DNA from: Bradyrhizobium stylosanthis
Lineage (GTDB): Bacteria > Pseudomonadota > Alphaproteobacteria > Rhizobiales > Xanthobacteraceae
Direction of reading: 5' to 3'
Length of the DNA stretch: 64,000 nucleotides
NCBI RefSeq assembly: GCF_001641335.1
Contig: NZ_LVEM01000001.1
Span: 2,173,334 to 2,237,333, forward strand
Below the pieces are notes generated by a model. That model had not been told where the DNA came from, searched no databases, and saw nothing but the letters and a program-made list of their open reading frames with translations. Positions 41,005-51,470 of this stretch are shown here, one piece after another. The translations under genes were made by a program, and so were the position numbers. Numbering within the stretch: position 1 is the first letter of the stretch; the number at the start of each line of letters is the position of its first letter.

Positions 41005-44000
41005 ATGAATCTCTCGAAGTTCTTCATCGACCGTCCGATCTTTGCCGGCGTTCTCTCAGTCCTGATTTTCCTCGCCGGCCTGATCTCGCTGTTCGCGATG
41101 CCGATCTCGGAATATCCCGATGTGGTGCCGCCCTCCGTCGTGGTGCGCGCGACCTATCCCGGCGCCAATCCCAAGGTGATCGCGGAAACGGTGGCGACCC
41201 CGATCGAGGAGCAGATCAACGGCGTCGAGAACATGCTGTACATGTCGAGCCAGGCGACAACCGACGGCGCGATGACGCTGACGGTGACGTTCCGCCTCGG
41301 CACCGACCCCGACAAGGCGACGCAGCTGGTGCAGAACCGCGTGCAGCAGGCCGAGCCGCGCCTGCCCGCGGTGGTGCGCCAGCTCGGCATCATCACCAAG
41401 AAGTCCTCACCCGACCTCACCATGGTGGTGCATCTGCTGTCGCCGAACGGCCGCTACGACATGACGTATTTGCGCAATTACGCCGTGCTCAACGTCAAGG
41501 ACCGCCTCGCCCGGATTGACGGCGTCGGTGACGTGCAGCTCTATGGCGCCGGCGACTATTCGATGCGGGTCTGGGTCGATCCGCAGAAGACGGCCGAGCA
41601 TGGGCTCACCGCGAGCGACATCGTCAAGGCGATCCAGGCCCAGAACGTCGAGGCTGCCGCGGGCGTGGTCGGCTCCTCCCCGAACGTAAAGGGCATCGAT
41701 CTCCAGCTCTCGGTCAACGCCGAGGGGCGCCTCGCCAACGAGGAGCAGTTCGGCGACATCGTGGTCAAGACCGGCAGCCGCGGCGAAGTCGTCCGCTTGC
41801 GCGACCTCGCGCGCATCGAGCTCGGGGCCTCCGAATACGGCCTGCGCTCGCTGCTGGACAACAAGCAGGCAGTCGCGATCCCGATCTTCCAGGCGCCCGG
41901 CTCCAACGCGCTGCAGATCTCCGACAACGTCCGCGCCACCATGGCCGAGATCAAGAAGAACATGCCGGAAGGCGTGTCCTACCAGATCGTCTACGACCCC
42001 ACCCAGTTCGTGCGGTCATCCATTGAAGCGGTGATCCACACCCTGCTGGAGGCGATCGCGCTGGTGGTGCTGGTGGTGATCCTGTTCCTGCAGACCTGGC
42101 GTGCCTCGATCATTCCGCTGCTGGCCGTGCCGGTGTCGATCGTCGGCACCTTCGCGGTGATGCACGTGTTCGGCTTCTCCATCAACGCGCTCAGCCTGTT
42201 TGGCCTCGTGCTCGCCATCGGCATCGTCGTCGACGACGCCATCGTCGTGGTCGAGAACGTCGAGCGCAACATCGAAGCCGGGCTGTCGCCGCGCGATGCG
42301 ACGTACCAGGCGATGCGCGAGGTGTCGGGGCCGATCATCGCGATCGCGATGGTGCTGATCGCGGTGTTCGTGCCGCTGGCCTTCATCTCCGGCCTCACCG
42401 GCCAGTTCTACAAGCAGTTCGCACTGACGATCGCGATCTCGACCGTGATCTCCGCCGTCAACTCGCTGACGCTGTCGCCGGCGCTGTCGGCGCTGCTGCT
42501 CAAGGGACACAACGAGCCCAAGGACAAGCTGACGATCGTCATGGAGAAGGGCCTCGGCTGGTTCTTCCGCGGCTTCAACAAGGCCTTTACGCGCTCCTCG
42601 GAGAATTACAGCGGCACCGTCACCAAGGTGATCTCGGGCAAGGCCGCGGTGATGGGCCTCTATGTGCTGCTGGTCGGCCTGACCGCACTCCTGTTCCAGC
42701 AGGTGCCGAGCGGCTTCGTGCCGGGCCAGGACAAGCAATATCTGGTCGGCTTCGCCCGCCTGCCCGATGGCGCCACGCTCGACCGCAGCGAAGAGGTGAT
42801 CCGCAAGATGAGCGACATCGCGCTGACCCAGCCAGGTGTCGAGAGCTCGGTCGCCTTCCCCGGCCTGTCGATCTCCGGCTTCACCAACTCCTCCAACGCC
42901 GGCATCGTGTTCTCGACGCTGAAACCGTTCGACGAGCGCAAGGGTGCGGCCCTGAGCGGCAATGCCATCGCGGCCGACCTCAACAAGAAGTATGCGGGCA
43001 TCCAGGAAGCCTTCATCGCCATGTTCCCGCCGCCGCCGGTCAACGGCCTCGGCACCATCGGCGGCTTCAAGCTGCAGATCGAGGATCGCGCCGGTCTCGG
43101 CTATGACGCGCTGAACGAGGCGACCAACGCGTTCATGGCGGCGATGCAGAAGGCGCCGGAGATCGCCGGCGTGTTCTCGAGCTTCCAGGTCAACGTGCCC
43201 CAGCTGTTCGCCGACATCGATCGCACCAAGGCACTCCAGCTCGGCGTGCCCGTGACCGAGGTGTTCAATACGCTGCAGATTTACCTCGGGTCCTACTACG
43301 TCAACGACTTCAACAAGTTTGGCCGCACCTATTCGGTCCGGGTCCAGGCCGACGCGCCGTTCCGCGCCCGCGCCGACGACATCAGGCAGTTGAAGGTGCG
43401 CTCGTCCTCCGGCGACATGGTGCCGCTGTCGGCGCTGCTGAAGATCCGCCAGAGCGCAGGGCCGGAGCGCGCGATCCGCTATAACGGCTTCCTGTCCTCC
43501 GACATCAACGCGGCGGCTGCGCCCGGCTTCTCCTCGGGCCAGGCGCAGGAGGCGGCGACGCGGATCGCGGCGGAAGTGCTGCCGCCCGGCTTCGCCTTCG
43601 AATGGACCGACCTGACCTATCAGGAGTTCATCGCCGGCAATTCCGGCCTCTGGGTGTTCCCGCTGGCGATCCTGCTGGTGTTCCTGGTGCTGGCCGCGCT
43701 CTACGAGAGCCTGACCCTGCCACTCTCGATCATCATGATCGTGCCGATGGGGCTGCTCGCGGCGATGTTCGGCGTCTGGATCTCGAAGGGCGACAACAAC
43801 GTCTTCACCCAGATCGGGCTCATCGTTCTCGTCGGTCTTTCGGCCAAGAACGCGATCCTGATCGTCGAATTCGCGCGCGAGCTCGAATTCGCGGGCCGCA
43901 CGCCGATCCGGGCCGCGATCGAGGCGAGCCGGCTGCGGCTTCGCCCGATCCTGATGACGTCGATGGCGTTCATCATGGGCGTGCTGCCGCTGGTGCTCTC

Positions 44001-44205
44001 GACCGGCGCCGGCTCGGAGATGCGGCGGGCGATGGGCGTTGCGGTGTTCTCCGGCATGATCGGCGTTACCGTGTTCGGCCTGTTCCTGACGCCGGTGTTC
44101 TACGTGCTGCTGCGGACCGTCACCGGCAACAAGCCGCTGGTGCATCACGGCAGCGACATCAGCGCGGCGCCGGTCCAGGGTTCAATCACCAGTCCCGGAC
44201 ACTGA
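41005..44205 (+). CDS. RND multidrug efflux permease (AcrB/MexF type)
   Basis: A 1066-residue inner-membrane RND transporter of full length. It starts MNLSKFFIDRPIFAGVLS at 41005, the family-typical opening; an upstream in-frame TTG is not needed. TM4 carries GLVLAIGIVVDDAIVVVENVERN, with the two proton-relay Asp residues, and the GXXX-rich loops include VKDRLARIDGVGDVQLYGAGDYSMRVW. The second half has IGLIVLVGLSAKNAILIVEFARE in TM10 and RPILMTSMAFIMGVLPLVLSTGAGSE at the end of TM11. Closest in feel to MexF/AdeB-type pumps. Substrates unknown. With the adaptor and divergent TetR it makes a complete regulated pump unit lacking only the outer-membrane channel. Confidence 0.95.
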   Translation: MNLSKFFIDRPIFAGVLSVLIFLAGLISLFAMPISEYPDVVPPSVVVRATYPGANPKVIAETVATPIEEQINGVENMLYMSSQATTDGAMTLTVTFRLGTDPDKATQLVQNRVQQAEPRLPAVVRQLGIITKKSSPDLTMVVHLLSPNGRYDMTYLRNYAVLNVKDRLARIDGVGDVQLYGAGDYSMRVWVDPQKTAEHGLTASDIVKAIQAQNVEAAAGVVGSSPNVKGIDLQLSVNAEGRLANEEQFGDIVVKTGSRGEVVRLRDLARIELGASEYGLRSLLDNKQAVAIPIFQAPGSNALQISDNVRATMAEIKKNMPEGVSYQIVYDPTQFVRSSIEAVIHTLLEAIALVVLVVILFLQTWRASIIPLLAVPVSIVGTFAVMHVFGFSINALSLFGLVLAIGIVVDDAIVVVENVERNIEAGLSPRDATYQAMREVSGPIIAIAMVLIAVFVPLAFISGLTGQFYKQFALTIAISTVISAVNSLTLSPALSALLLKGHNEPKDKLTIVMEKGLGWFFRGFNKAFTRSSENYSGTVTKVISGKAAVMGLYVLLVGLTALLFQQVPSGFVPGQDKQYLVGFARLPDGATLDRSEEVIRKMSDIALTQPGVESSVAFPGLSISGFTNSSNAGIVFSTLKPFDERKGAALSGNAIAADLNKKYAGIQEAFIAMFPPPPVNGLGTIGGFKLQIEDRAGLGYDALNEATNAFMAAMQKAPEIAGVFSSFQVNVPQLFADIDRTKALQLGVPVTEVFNTLQIYLGSYYVNDFNKFGRTYSVRVQADAPFRARADDIRQLKVRSSSGDMVPLSALLKIRQSAGPERAIRYNGFLSSDINAAAAPGFSSGQAQEAATRIAAEVLPPGFAFEWTDLTYQEFIAGNSGLWVFPLAILLVFLVLAALYESLTLPLSIIMIVPMGLLAAMFGVWISKGDNNVFTQIGLIVLVGLSAKNAILIVEFARELEFAGRTPIRAAIEASRLRLRPILMTSMAFIMGVLPLVLSTGAGSEMRRAMGVAVFSGMIGVTVFGLFLTPVFYVLLRTVTGNKPLVHHGSDISAAPVQGSITSPGH

Positions 44206-44210
44206 ATCTG

Positions 44211-44259
44211 GAGCATGATCTTGCCGGAAAACCGCTCCACACTTTTCCGGATCATGCTC
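44211..44259. repeat. Palindromic repeat/terminator between RND permease and TauE genes
   Basis: GAGCATGATC...CCGGAAAA is mirrored by TTTTCCGGATCATGCTC around a loop near 44232-44240. From general knowledge, GAGCATGATC...GATCATGCTC elements with inner CCGGAAAA arms are very frequent in Bradyrhizobium intergenic DNA. It starts 5 bases after the permease stop and abuts the TauE stop codon, so it probably terminates both convergent transcripts. Confidence 0.75.
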
Positions 44260-44987
44260 TAGATCAGGGATATCCCCGAGATCAGCAACAGAACGAGCAC
44301 GGTCTTGCGAAAGACCGTCTCGTTGACCCGGTGAAAGGCTATCACGCCGAGTGCGGAACCGGCGAACAGAGCCGGCAGGCTGACCGCGAGGTCGACGAAG
44401 ACCTTCGACGACAGATCCTGGTGTCCGACCAGCAGCGCGATCGCGAACACCTGCATCGCCGCGATGAACGGCTGCACCAGGCCGCGCTGCTCGCTCTTGG
44501 GCATGCCGCGCATGTCGCACCAGATCGTCGGGATCGCGCCCGGCATCGCCGTGAGGCCGCCGACCAGCCCTCCGCCAAACCCGATCAGCGCGACCCAGTG
44601 CCGGCCGACCGCCTCGCCGGCCGTCACCAGTGTCGGCCGCAGCAGCATATAGGCCGCATAGAGCGAGACGATGATGCCGAAGCCGCGCCTGAGCAGATGC
44701 GTGTCGGTGGACTGCAACAGCGACACGGCGATGGGAACGCCGATCAATCCACCGACGATCAGCAGCAGGCTGCCTTCCCAGCGGATGTTGCGGCGGAGCG
44801 CCCACAGATTGGTCGCCTGCACGCCGATGCTGCAAGCCATCATCAGCGGTACCGCCTCGAGCGGCTGAAACACCCGGAGCAGGATTGCGCCCGCAACCGC
44901 CGAGAAGGCGAAGCCCGAGAGCCCCGAAACGAAGGCACCGGCGAACACGGCAATGCTGAGCAGCATGAGGGTGGTGACATCGGGCAC
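44259..44987 (-). CDS. Sulfite exporter TauE/SafE family permease
   Basis: A 242-residue inner-membrane protein with about eight helices. It carries the twin family repeats GAFVSGLSGFAFSAVAGAIL (about 15-34) and ALIGFGGGLVGGLTAMPGAIPTIW (about 130-153). The start is the GTG at 44987, preceded by GGAGG 6 bases away; an ATG far upstream (45119) would give an unrelated N-terminus. The family exports sulfite, sulfoacetate and other organosulfur or organic anions. Stop codon lies at the edge of the intergenic palindrome. A short membrane protein gene lies 13 bases upstream on the same strand. Confidence 0.88.
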   Translation of the reverse strand: MPDVTTLMLLSIAVFAGAFVSGLSGFAFSAVAGAILLRVFQPLEAVPLMMACSIGVQATNLWALRRNIRWEGSLLLIVGGLIGVPIAVSLLQSTDTHLLRRGFGIIVSLYAAYMLLRPTLVTAGEAVGRHWVALIGFGGGLVGGLTAMPGAIPTIWCDMRGMPKSEQRGLVQPFIAAMQVFAIALLVGHQDLSSKVFVDLAVSLPALFAGSALGVIAFHRVNETVFRKTVLVLLLISGISLI

Positions 44988-45000
44988 GGCCGTCCTCCGC

Positions 45001-45234
45001 TCAATCGTAGGGGATGTGCGAGACCGCGGCGCTGGCGCTCTCGGTGCAGACGGCGGGCTCGCGCGGAAAGGACGCATGCATGGCGTGGGCGTGGGAGCGT
45101 TCCAGCATCGCCAGTCCAATCAACTGAAGCGTGACGAGCGCCGCGGTGAGTGCGATCGCGACGATGTTGGCATTACGCCCGTTCGAATGTGGAGTGGCCG
45201 GCGAAGCGCTCGCACGCATCAGATCGGTTGGCAT
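45001..45234 (-). CDS. Small single-pass membrane protein (hypothetical)
   Basis: A 77-residue protein of unknown function with one helix at about 25-43 (IVAIALTAALVTLQLIGLAML), a His/Met patch after it (RSHAHAMHASF) and a Cys in CTES. The start is taken at the ATG at 45234 with AGGA nearby; starts at 45276 or 45219 are possible. Codon use is strongly native (GC-rich third positions). It overlaps the 3' end of the preceding gene by 62 bases in another frame and lies just upstream of TauE. The His-rich patch could bind metal, which is speculation. Confidence 0.55.
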   Translation of the reverse strand: MPTDLMRASASPATPHSNGRNANIVAIALTAALVTLQLIGLAMLERSHAHAMHASFPREPAVCTESASAAVSHIPYD

Positions 45235-45430
45235 GTCCTGAAATATCCTCTTCGTTGCTAACCGGAATGACTTCACTCAAAAGCAATGTGTCGTGCGGCT
45301 CGCCCAGCAAATGGCGATAGCGCTGCAAGGCGCGCCGCGCGTCGATCTCGCGCTGACTGCGAATGGCAGCACCGACGCGCGCGACGATGTCGCGAAACCC
45401 GGAGATGAAACCAGCTGACGCCATTCGCAT
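45173..45430 (-). CDS. Small basic/helical protein (hypothetical)
   Basis: An 85-residue protein. The central part AAIRSQREIDARRALQRYRHLL is a basic amphipathic helix reminiscent of DUF1127-type small proteins, without the full motif. GAGAGGAGAG sits 5 bases before the ATG. The last third overlaps the following small membrane protein gene. Function unknown. Codon use is native in its first two-thirds. Confidence 0.6.
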   Translation of the reverse strand: MRMASAGFISGFRDIVARVGAAIRSQREIDARRALQRYRHLLGEPHDTLLLSEVIPVSNEEDISGHANRSDACERFAGHSTFERA

Positions 45431-45660
45431 GACACTCTCCTCTCAATGGTATGAGAGACTGACGGAATTGACTTCCGTCCGCTGTGAGTTGCTTCACACG
45501 AAGATCGAGACCGCCGCACAAGAAATCGTGTGACGTGTCTCTAGAAGAGAACGCCGCCAATCGCGTCATTCGATCGAATGAGGCGCGATAACTTTCAAAT
45601 GATGCTGCTGATTGAACCTATCGCGCGCTGGCGCGACTCGTTTGCGACGGCGGGCGGCCG

Positions 45661-46779
45661 TCAGTGCACGAGCGGATTGGAAAATCCCGCGGCGAGCTTG
45701 ACGAGATCGGCCTGGCGCGACACGCCGGTCTTGGCGAAGACGCGATGCAGGTGAGTCTTCACGGTGGTCTCGGCGATGCCGAGCGCGATCGCCGTCTCCG
45801 GCACGCCGCCGACCGCGACGATCGACTGCAGGACCCGCAGCTCGGCAGGCGTCAGGTCGAAGGTGCGGTCGATGAGGCCGGCACCGGAGCGGCCGTCAAG
45901 CTCGGCCCGCCAGACAAACAGGGCGCCGACGGCCGAGCTGCGGTCCGCAGCCCCCTCGCGCAGCAGCGATGGCAGCGCGATGACGTTTGCGACATGGTAG
46001 GAACCGCTGCGCGACATCAGCGGGATCTTTCGGCCGGCAGCCGCCGCCAGGGCGACCTGCCCGGCGTCACGAAAGATGTCGCGCAAATCCCGGTTCGCCT
46101 CGGACGATCGTGCGACCAGTCGGCCCGAGACCGATTGCAGCACGTCGGCCTCAGTCAGAAGCGCCTCCGCGGCCGGATTGCTGTGGACGATGTTGCAGGC
46201 GGCATCGAGCAGGATGACGCCGGCGGCGAGCCGGTCCACCACATCGGCAAGCGCGATCGCGCGCTGCTGCTTCCGCTCGATTGCCTTGTTGATCAAGAGG
46301 GCCCGGCTCGTATGCGCGACCAGCGACTGCATCCGCGCCCGCTTCTCCGCATCGAGCATGTCCCTGCCCGGGATCACGGTCAGCAGCATCGGACACGCCG
46401 AGGCCGACTGCTCCAGCACCACGTTGGCGACGTCAGCGCAGCCCTGCGGCCGCAGCCATTCCTGATAGAAGCGGCCGCGGCGATATTCCTCGAAGTCCAC
46501 GAGATCGGGGATGTTGCGCACCTCGCCGTAGCGGGGGAGCCTCGCGAGCGGGTCGTACTGGGCGTAGGTCTCGGCGTAGAGCTGGATGTAGTGCGGATCG
46601 ACCCCGCAATAGAAATGCGTCGCGCCTGATTTGCTGACCGGGTCCTTCGAGATCAGGCCGCAGGCCCGGCTGCCGATGAAATCATTAACCATGACGATCA
46701 CGTCACTCCACAACTCAGGGTGGAGACCGGCGTCATAGATGCTCTCGATCAGCTCGGAATGTTTGGGACGTCGGGGCAT
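45661..46779 (-). CDS. LuxR-type HTH regulator (paralogue 1)
   Basis: A 372-residue regulator. The C-terminal LuxR/FixJ HTH lies at about 307-365 (FDLTPAELRVLQSIVAVGGVPETAIALGIAETTVKTHLHRVFAKTGVSRQADLVKL). The N-terminal two-thirds hold a conserved unknown sensory region (IESIYDAGLHPELWSDVI, then THFYCGVDPHYIQLYAE, FYQEWLRPQGCADVANVVLE) and a PAS-like stretch (AGVILLDAACNIVHSNPAAEALL). No signal-receiver Asp phosphorylation site is seen, so it is likely a one-component sensor. It has a tandem paralogue 109 bases upstream and a third relative at 53794. Confidence 0.9.
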   Translation of the reverse strand: MPRRPKHSELIESIYDAGLHPELWSDVIVMVNDFIGSRACGLISKDPVSKSGATHFYCGVDPHYIQLYAETYAQYDPLARLPRYGEVRNIPDLVDFEEYRRGRFYQEWLRPQGCADVANVVLEQSASACPMLLTVIPGRDMLDAEKRARMQSLVAHTSRALLINKAIERKQQRAIALADVVDRLAAGVILLDAACNIVHSNPAAEALLTEADVLQSVSGRLVARSSEANRDLRDIFRDAGQVALAAAAGRKIPLMSRSGSYHVANVIALPSLLREGAADRSSAVGALFVWRAELDGRSGAGLIDRTFDLTPAELRVLQSIVAVGGVPETAIALGIAETTVKTHLHRVFAKTGVSRQADLVKLAAGFSNPLVH

Positions 46780-46888
46780 CGGAACAGCCAGAGGTCAAGC
46801 AGGGAGACGGCGAAATGTGTTCGTACCCGGCGGCCTCTGTGAGTCTATCGAGAAAGCAAAAGGTTCAACTTCGGCGACGATGTGCCGC

Positions 46889-48016
46889 TCAGTTGACGAG
46901 CGGATTGGCAAAGCCCGCAGCGAGCTTGACGAGGTCGGCCTGCCGCGACACGCCGGTCTTGGCGAAGACGCGGTGCAGATGCGTCTTCGTGGTCGTCTCC
47001 GCGATGCCGAGCGCCGCCGCCGTTTCAGGGACGCCGCCGACCTCGACGATCGACAGGAAGACGCGCAGCTCGGCCGGCGTGAGATCGAAGGTCCGCGCGA
47101 CCAGCTCGCCGTAGGACTGCCCTTGAAGCGAGACCTTGCGCAGCAGCAGCGCGCCGACGGCATCGGCGACGCGCTCGCTGCCGTTGCGCAGCACGGACGA
47201 CAGCGGCAGGACATGCGCGACGTAGCGCTCGCCTGACGGTGAAAGCAGCGGAATCGCGTTTCCCCTCGCCGCGAGCAGGGCAGTTTCGCTACGGGCCGCA
47301 AACGCCTCGCGGAGCATCTGGTTGGCCTCCAGGCTGCAGGTCACGAGCTGCCCGGCGACGGAGCGCACGACATCGGCGGCTGCGAGCAAGTCATGTCCCG
47401 CGGAATTGGCATGCACCATCCGGCAGGACGCATCGAGCAGGAAGACGCCGGAGGCCAGATTGTCGAGGACATCGGCCAGCGCCGTCGCCAGGGTCAATCG
47501 CGAATCGACGGCACGGTTGATCAGCAGCGCACGGCTGGCGTGCGGGACGATCAGCGAGAGGCGGTGTTTCATCGCGGGATCGACCATGCGCCGGCCGGAC
47601 AACACCGTCATCATCACCGGGCAGCTCGCATTCGATGCGTCGAGCACGACGTTGGCGGCATCGCTGCAGCCCTGCGGCTGCATCCATTCCTGATAGAAGC
47701 GGCCGCGCCGGTACCCATCGAAATCGACGAGATCCGGGATGCTCACGATCCGTCCGTGCGGCGGCAGGACCGTCAGCGGGTCGAACTTCGAGTGCGTCTC
47801 GGAATAGAGCTGGATGTAGTGCGGATCCGCTCCGCAATAATAATGCGTGACGCCGAACTTGCTGATGGAGTCCTTGGAGAACAGCCCGCAGGCCTGACCG
47901 CCGACGAAATCGCGAATGCCGGTGACGACGTTGTTCCACAACGCGGGATCGAGCCCGGCGTCGTAGATGGACTCGACCAGGTCCGGCAGCTTTCGAGGTC
48001 CTTGCATCGCTGTCAA
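46889..48016 (-). CDS. LuxR-type HTH regulator (paralogue 2)
   Basis: A 375-residue protein alignable end to end with paralogue 1, roughly half identical by eye: VESIYDAGLDPALWNNVV, THYYCGADPHYIQLYSE, FYQEWMQPQGCSDAANVVL, a PAS-like SGVFLLDASCRMVHANSAG and the same HTH end (PETAAALGIAETTTKTHLHRVFAKTGVSRQADLVKLAAGFANPLV). The tandem arrangement indicates local duplication. It follows the autotransporter gene on the same strand, separated by two hairpins. Ligand and target unknown. Confidence 0.9.
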   Translation of the reverse strand: MTAMQGPRKLPDLVESIYDAGLDPALWNNVVTGIRDFVGGQACGLFSKDSISKFGVTHYYCGADPHYIQLYSETHSKFDPLTVLPPHGRIVSIPDLVDFDGYRRGRFYQEWMQPQGCSDAANVVLDASNASCPVMMTVLSGRRMVDPAMKHRLSLIVPHASRALLINRAVDSRLTLATALADVLDNLASGVFLLDASCRMVHANSAGHDLLAAADVVRSVAGQLVTCSLEANQMLREAFAARSETALLAARGNAIPLLSPSGERYVAHVLPLSSVLRNGSERVADAVGALLLRKVSLQGQSYGELVARTFDLTPAELRVFLSIVEVGGVPETAAALGIAETTTKTHLHRVFAKTGVSRQADLVKLAAGFANPLVN

Positions 48017-48069
48017 ATCGCCTGAGTGATCAATGTCACCGACGATAGCACAACTACAGCATGCGCCAT

Positions 48070-48116
48070 CCTCCGATCGGAGGAGGTGCCGGCCGGGCGG
48101 ATGGTGCCCGGCCGGC
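48070..48116. terminator. Double hairpin after the autotransporter gene
   Basis: GCCGGCCGGGC-n7-GCCCGGCCGGC (48088-48116) is a perfect 11-base stem; next to it is the short palindrome CCTCCGATCGGAGG (48070-48083). On the minus strand these follow the autotransporter stop by about 36 bases and precede the LuxR paralogue 2 start. It is a good terminator candidate, although no U-run follows. Confidence 0.6.
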
Positions 48117-48152
48117 GGACGCCGCGTTCAGACCGCCAGGGCTGGTGCCGGC

Positions 48153-51100
48153 TCAGAACGCGACGCGAACACCACCCTTGGCCGTGCCGGTGCGGCTCTG
48201 GTCGGACATCATCATGCCCTCGACCGCGCCGAACACGGACACGTTCCTGGTCGTGCGATAGTCGAAGCCGAAGCCAGCGACGGCGCCGACCGTGCTACGG
48301 CTGCCGGGTGTGACGAAGGACAGGGTCTGGCCGAGCAGCACCGTGTTGACGGCCGTGTCGCCGGCGCGCTGAAGCGCGATGATGCCGCCATGGACGTTGG
48401 CCTTCAGCTCGCCGCCCGCAAGGCTGGTCACGCGCGACAGATCCACCTCTCCCCGCTCCTCGAAATCCTGCAGCGTACGGCCGCCGACCGACAGGCCTTG
48501 CGCAGAGCCCGTTTCGCTATAGCCATCGAAACGGCCGGCGACATAGCGCAGCCGCGCCGTCGGCGTCAGCACATAGCCGTTGCCGACATTGAGCCTGTAG
48601 CCGTAGGCGACCTCGGGACTCACATACCAGCCGCTGTAATTCGCGATCGCCGTCTCCATGCCGCCGACGACGGCGTTGTTCAGCACCAGGCGGCGCGATC
48701 TGTTGTCCGCGTTGCCTCCCTGGATGGTGAAGTCGAAGAACTGCGCAGCCCATTCGAAACGGCTATAGGCGCCGGCAAACACGTAGTCGGTGTCGACCGA
48801 CTGCGAGTTGAGATCGACCGAGAGCCCGCCCTGCCCGCCGCCGAGGAACACGCCGGCCAGCCAGTTCGGCTGCAGCCTGCGGTCGATGCCGATCGCCCCG
48901 CCCCATGCCGTCGAGCTCGCACGCAAGGTCGAAGCCGTCTCGTCCTGGATGCGCTGGCCGCCGAACGAGTTGGCCCAGACCGTGATCGGCGCCGGATCGG
49001 TCCAGAGGCTGCGCGGCGCCTTGGTGAAGGGGCCAGCCTGTGCCGTCTCCGGCGCATAAGCCATCGCCATCATGTTGCTGCCGCCAGAGCCGGTACCGCC
49101 GTTCAGGCGGCCCTGCACGAGCGAGGAGACACCACCGGTGAAATCCATCATCGTGCGGTCGGCCTGCGCCAGCGCCGTCGGATCGAGCGTCGCCAGCGTG
49201 GTGCCGGAGGCGACCGACGGACCGTTGAAGGCGCCTCCGGACGTGATGGTGTTGATGGTGCCGTTGAAATTTCTGAAGGTCGGCAGGTTGATCGTCGTCA
49301 GCGACGACACCCTGCTGGTCGGCGCGAGGTTGACGTTGACGACGTCGTTGCCGAAGCCGAAATCGACTACGCCGTTGATCTTCGAGCCCGGCAGCAGCGT
49401 CAGCGTGTCAGCCCTGTTGGAGAGCTGAATCGCTATTCCCCCGGTGCCGGTGATCGTGCCGGAGTTGGTGATATTCGATCCGTCGGACGAGGTGATCCCG
49501 CGCCGGGCGACGATGGTGCCCGAATTGTTGACATTGGCCTGCGTCGTCAGGATGCCGTCGCCACTGGCCGTCGAGGCCTGAAGCAGGCCTGTGTTGGTCA
49601 CGTTGGCGATATTGGCATTGATGGCGGCGCCCTGCCCGATGATCGTCCCGGAGTTGTTGACGTTGCCGAGGAGCGCGTTGACACCGCGGTTTCCCATCAC
49701 GGTTCCGGAATTGTCGAGGTTCACGGTGATGCCGCTCATGCCGAAGCCGAGCGTCGTCGAAATCAACCCTGTGTTGGTCACATTGACGGTGGTGGCAAAG
49801 ATCACCGTCGAGCCGCTGGACATGGTGCCGCTGTTCACCACGTTTGCCGTGTTGCCGGCGCGGACGCCGAACTCGGTCGCGGTGATCGTGCCGCTGTTGC
49901 GAAGGGTTACGTCTCCGGCATTGGCGACAATGGCATCGCCGGTGCTGCCGTCGGCCGTAATGTTTCCTGCGTTGGTGATCGCGGCGGAGGTCGCGGCGAA
50001 GACCGCATTGTTATGTGCGGTCACGGTGCCACCAGCGAGGTTCGTCAGCTTGACGTTCAGGCCGTCGATGCCGGCCGAGCCGCCGGCAATGGTCCCCGAA
50101 TTGGTGACGTCGGCAAGATTGTTGGCGAAGATCACACCGGCAAGGGACGAGGTCGTGCGGATCACGCCGGCGTTGACGATCGTGACGTTGCCTTTGCCCA
50201 ACGTGTTATCGCCATCCGCCGACACCGCGTTACCGCTCGAGGAGATGACGCCGGCGGCACCATTCGTCAGGACCACATTTCCCGTATGTGCATCGATTGC
50301 ACCTCCCCCACCGGTGATCGTCCCGTCATTGCCGACGATCGCGTCCGTCTCAGCGTGGATGGCCACACTATTGGCATTGGTGCTGCTGATCGTTCCGCCG
50401 GCATTGTTGGTCACCGTAATGGTGCCGGTCCCGGAGGAGATCGCATGCTCCTCGCCCCGGATCGTTCCGGTATTCGCGGTGACCTGCACTTCCCCTGCCA
50501 GAATACCGATCCCGCCGGTCGCGTCGGCCGTGATGCTGCCGGCATTCGCGACGCTCGCCGTCCGCGCATTGATGGCAGAGCCGTTCACAGCGGTCGCCAG
50601 AATGTTGCCCCCGTTGCCGTTGGCGACCGTGACACTGTCGCCCTGGATGCCCATCGCGATCCCGGCGATGGTTCCGGTGTTCGAAGAGACAACCACTGTA
50701 CCCGCGGCGATGCCCGCCGCAGCGGCCGAAACCTCGCCCGCATTGTCCAGCCGCACCGTGCCGGAAGCCCCGGACGAGATGGCGATGCCGCTGGCCCCGA
50801 TCGCGAAGATCCTGCCGCTGAGGCCATTGACGATGGCAGCAGAGCTGTCAACGGAGATTGCGATGGCATCACCCGAGATGCTCCCGGTATTCGAGGTCAC
50901 GTTCAGCGTGCCTGCGTGAATTCCGATCGTGTCGGGCCCAACCCCGGCGATGGTGCCTGAATTGCTCAACGTGACCGCTCCCTGCCTCACCTCAAGGCCA
51001 CTGCCGCGTCCGCCGGCCTCGCTTCTGATCGTGCCTGCATTGGTGAGGCTCAACGATGACGCTATGATCGCGTGGAAGCCGGCAATCGTGGCCCCGGCGA

Positions 51101-51470
51101 GGTTCGATACGTTCAGATTCTCGGCGCCCTGCAGACCAACGGCGGTGCCTCCATCGATCATGCCTGCGTTGACGACGGTGTTGTTATTCCCGCTCAGAAT
51201 GCCGAAGGCATTTCCATGAACGTTGGCGCCGGCCTCGATCTGATAATGATTGTTGTCCTCGGTGCCTGCGCCGTAGCCAGTACTGGTGCTCTGCTGACTG
51301 TTGCCGGAACAGGTAATCGTCGTATTGCTGACAGGCGCCGCCGGCGTGCAGGCCGCCTCGACGCGTTCGGCCACGAGCAGCGGCGCGAGCAAAGCAGCCG
51401 GCGCGAGCAAGCGCAATGATCGCCACACCGGGCCCTGTCCCACCACGTCACTCCGACCCTTCAACTTCAT
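48153..51470 (-). CDS. Autotransporter with repetitive passenger and C-terminal beta-barrel
   Basis: An 1105-residue type V secreted or surface protein. The ATG at 51470 has AAGGA 9 bases upstream. An N-terminal signal region with extended basic part ([20 protein letters not shown] followed by [14 protein letters not shown]) precedes a passenger (about 55-780) made of a repeated beta-helix pattern of 15-25 residues with recurring N-S/A-G-T-I and VTNTG/VANAG units, low in charge and Cys-poor. The autotransporter beta-domain covers about the last 280 residues, starting [11 protein letters not shown] and ending ...GVRVAF with terminal Phe, as required for Bam assembly. No protease triad is apparent. 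Possibly an adhesin. It is flanked by LuxR-type regulators. Confidence 0.9.
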   Translation of the reverse strand: MKLKGRSDVVGQGPVWRSLRLLAPAALLAPLLVAERVEAACTPAAPVSNTTITCSGNSQQSTSTGYGAGTEDNNHYQIEAGANVHGNAFGILSGNNNTVVNAGMIDGGTAVGLQGAENLNVSNLAGATIAGFHAIIASSLSLTNAGTIRSEAGGRGSGLEVRQGAVTLSNSGTIAGVGPDTIGIHAGTLNVTSNTGSISGDAIAISVDSSAAIVNGLSGRIFAIGASGIAISSGASGTVRLDNAGEVSAAAAGIAAGTVVVSSNTGTIAGIAMGIQGDSVTVANGNGGNILATAVNGSAINARTASVANAGSITADATGGIGILAGEVQVTANTGTIRGEEHAISSGTGTITVTNNAGGTISSTNANSVAIHAETDAIVGNDGTITGGGGAIDAHTGNVVLTNGAAGVISSSGNAVSADGDNTLGKGNVTIVNAGVIRTTSSLAGVIFANNLADVTNSGTIAGGSAGIDGLNVKLTNLAGGTVTAHNNAVFAATSAAITNAGNITADGSTGDAIVANAGDVTLRNSGTITATEFGVRAGNTANVVNSGTMSSGSTVIFATTVNVTNTGLISTTLGFGMSGITVNLDNSGTVMGNRGVNALLGNVNNSGTIIGQGAAINANIANVTNTGLLQASTASGDGILTTQANVNNSGTIVARRGITSSDGSNITNSGTITGTGGIAIQLSNRADTLTLLPGSKINGVVDFGFGNDVVNVNLAPTSRVSSLTTINLPTFRNFNGTINTITSGGAFNGPSVASGTTLATLDPTALAQADRTMMDFTGGVSSLVQGRLNGGTGSGGSNMMAMAYAPETAQAGPFTKAPRSLWTDPAPITVWANSFGGQRIQDETASTLRASSTAWGGAIGIDRRLQPNWLAGVFLGGGQGGLSVDLNSQSVDTDYVFAGAYSRFEWAAQFFDFTIQGGNADNRSRRLVLNNAVVGGMETAIANYSGWYVSPEVAYGYRLNVGNGYVLTPTARLRYVAGRFDGYSETGSAQGLSVGGRTLQDFEERGEVDLSRVTSLAGGELKANVHGGIIALQRAGDTAVNTVLLGQTLSFVTPGSRSTVGAVAGFGFDYRTTRNVSVFGAVEGMMMSDQSRTGTAKGGVRVAF

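Noticed and set aside
42016..44148. A 710-codon minus-strand frame opposite the RND permease
   Set aside because: The permease has every family hallmark; the opposite frame is His/Asp/Arg-rich without hydrophobic or domain structure.
48033..50960. A 975-codon open frame on the plus strand opposite the autotransporter
   Set aside because: It runs antisense to a well-supported autotransporter with signal peptide and terminal Phe; the translation is Arg/Asp/Gly-rich and repetitive, typical of the complement of high-GC coding DNA, with no family match.
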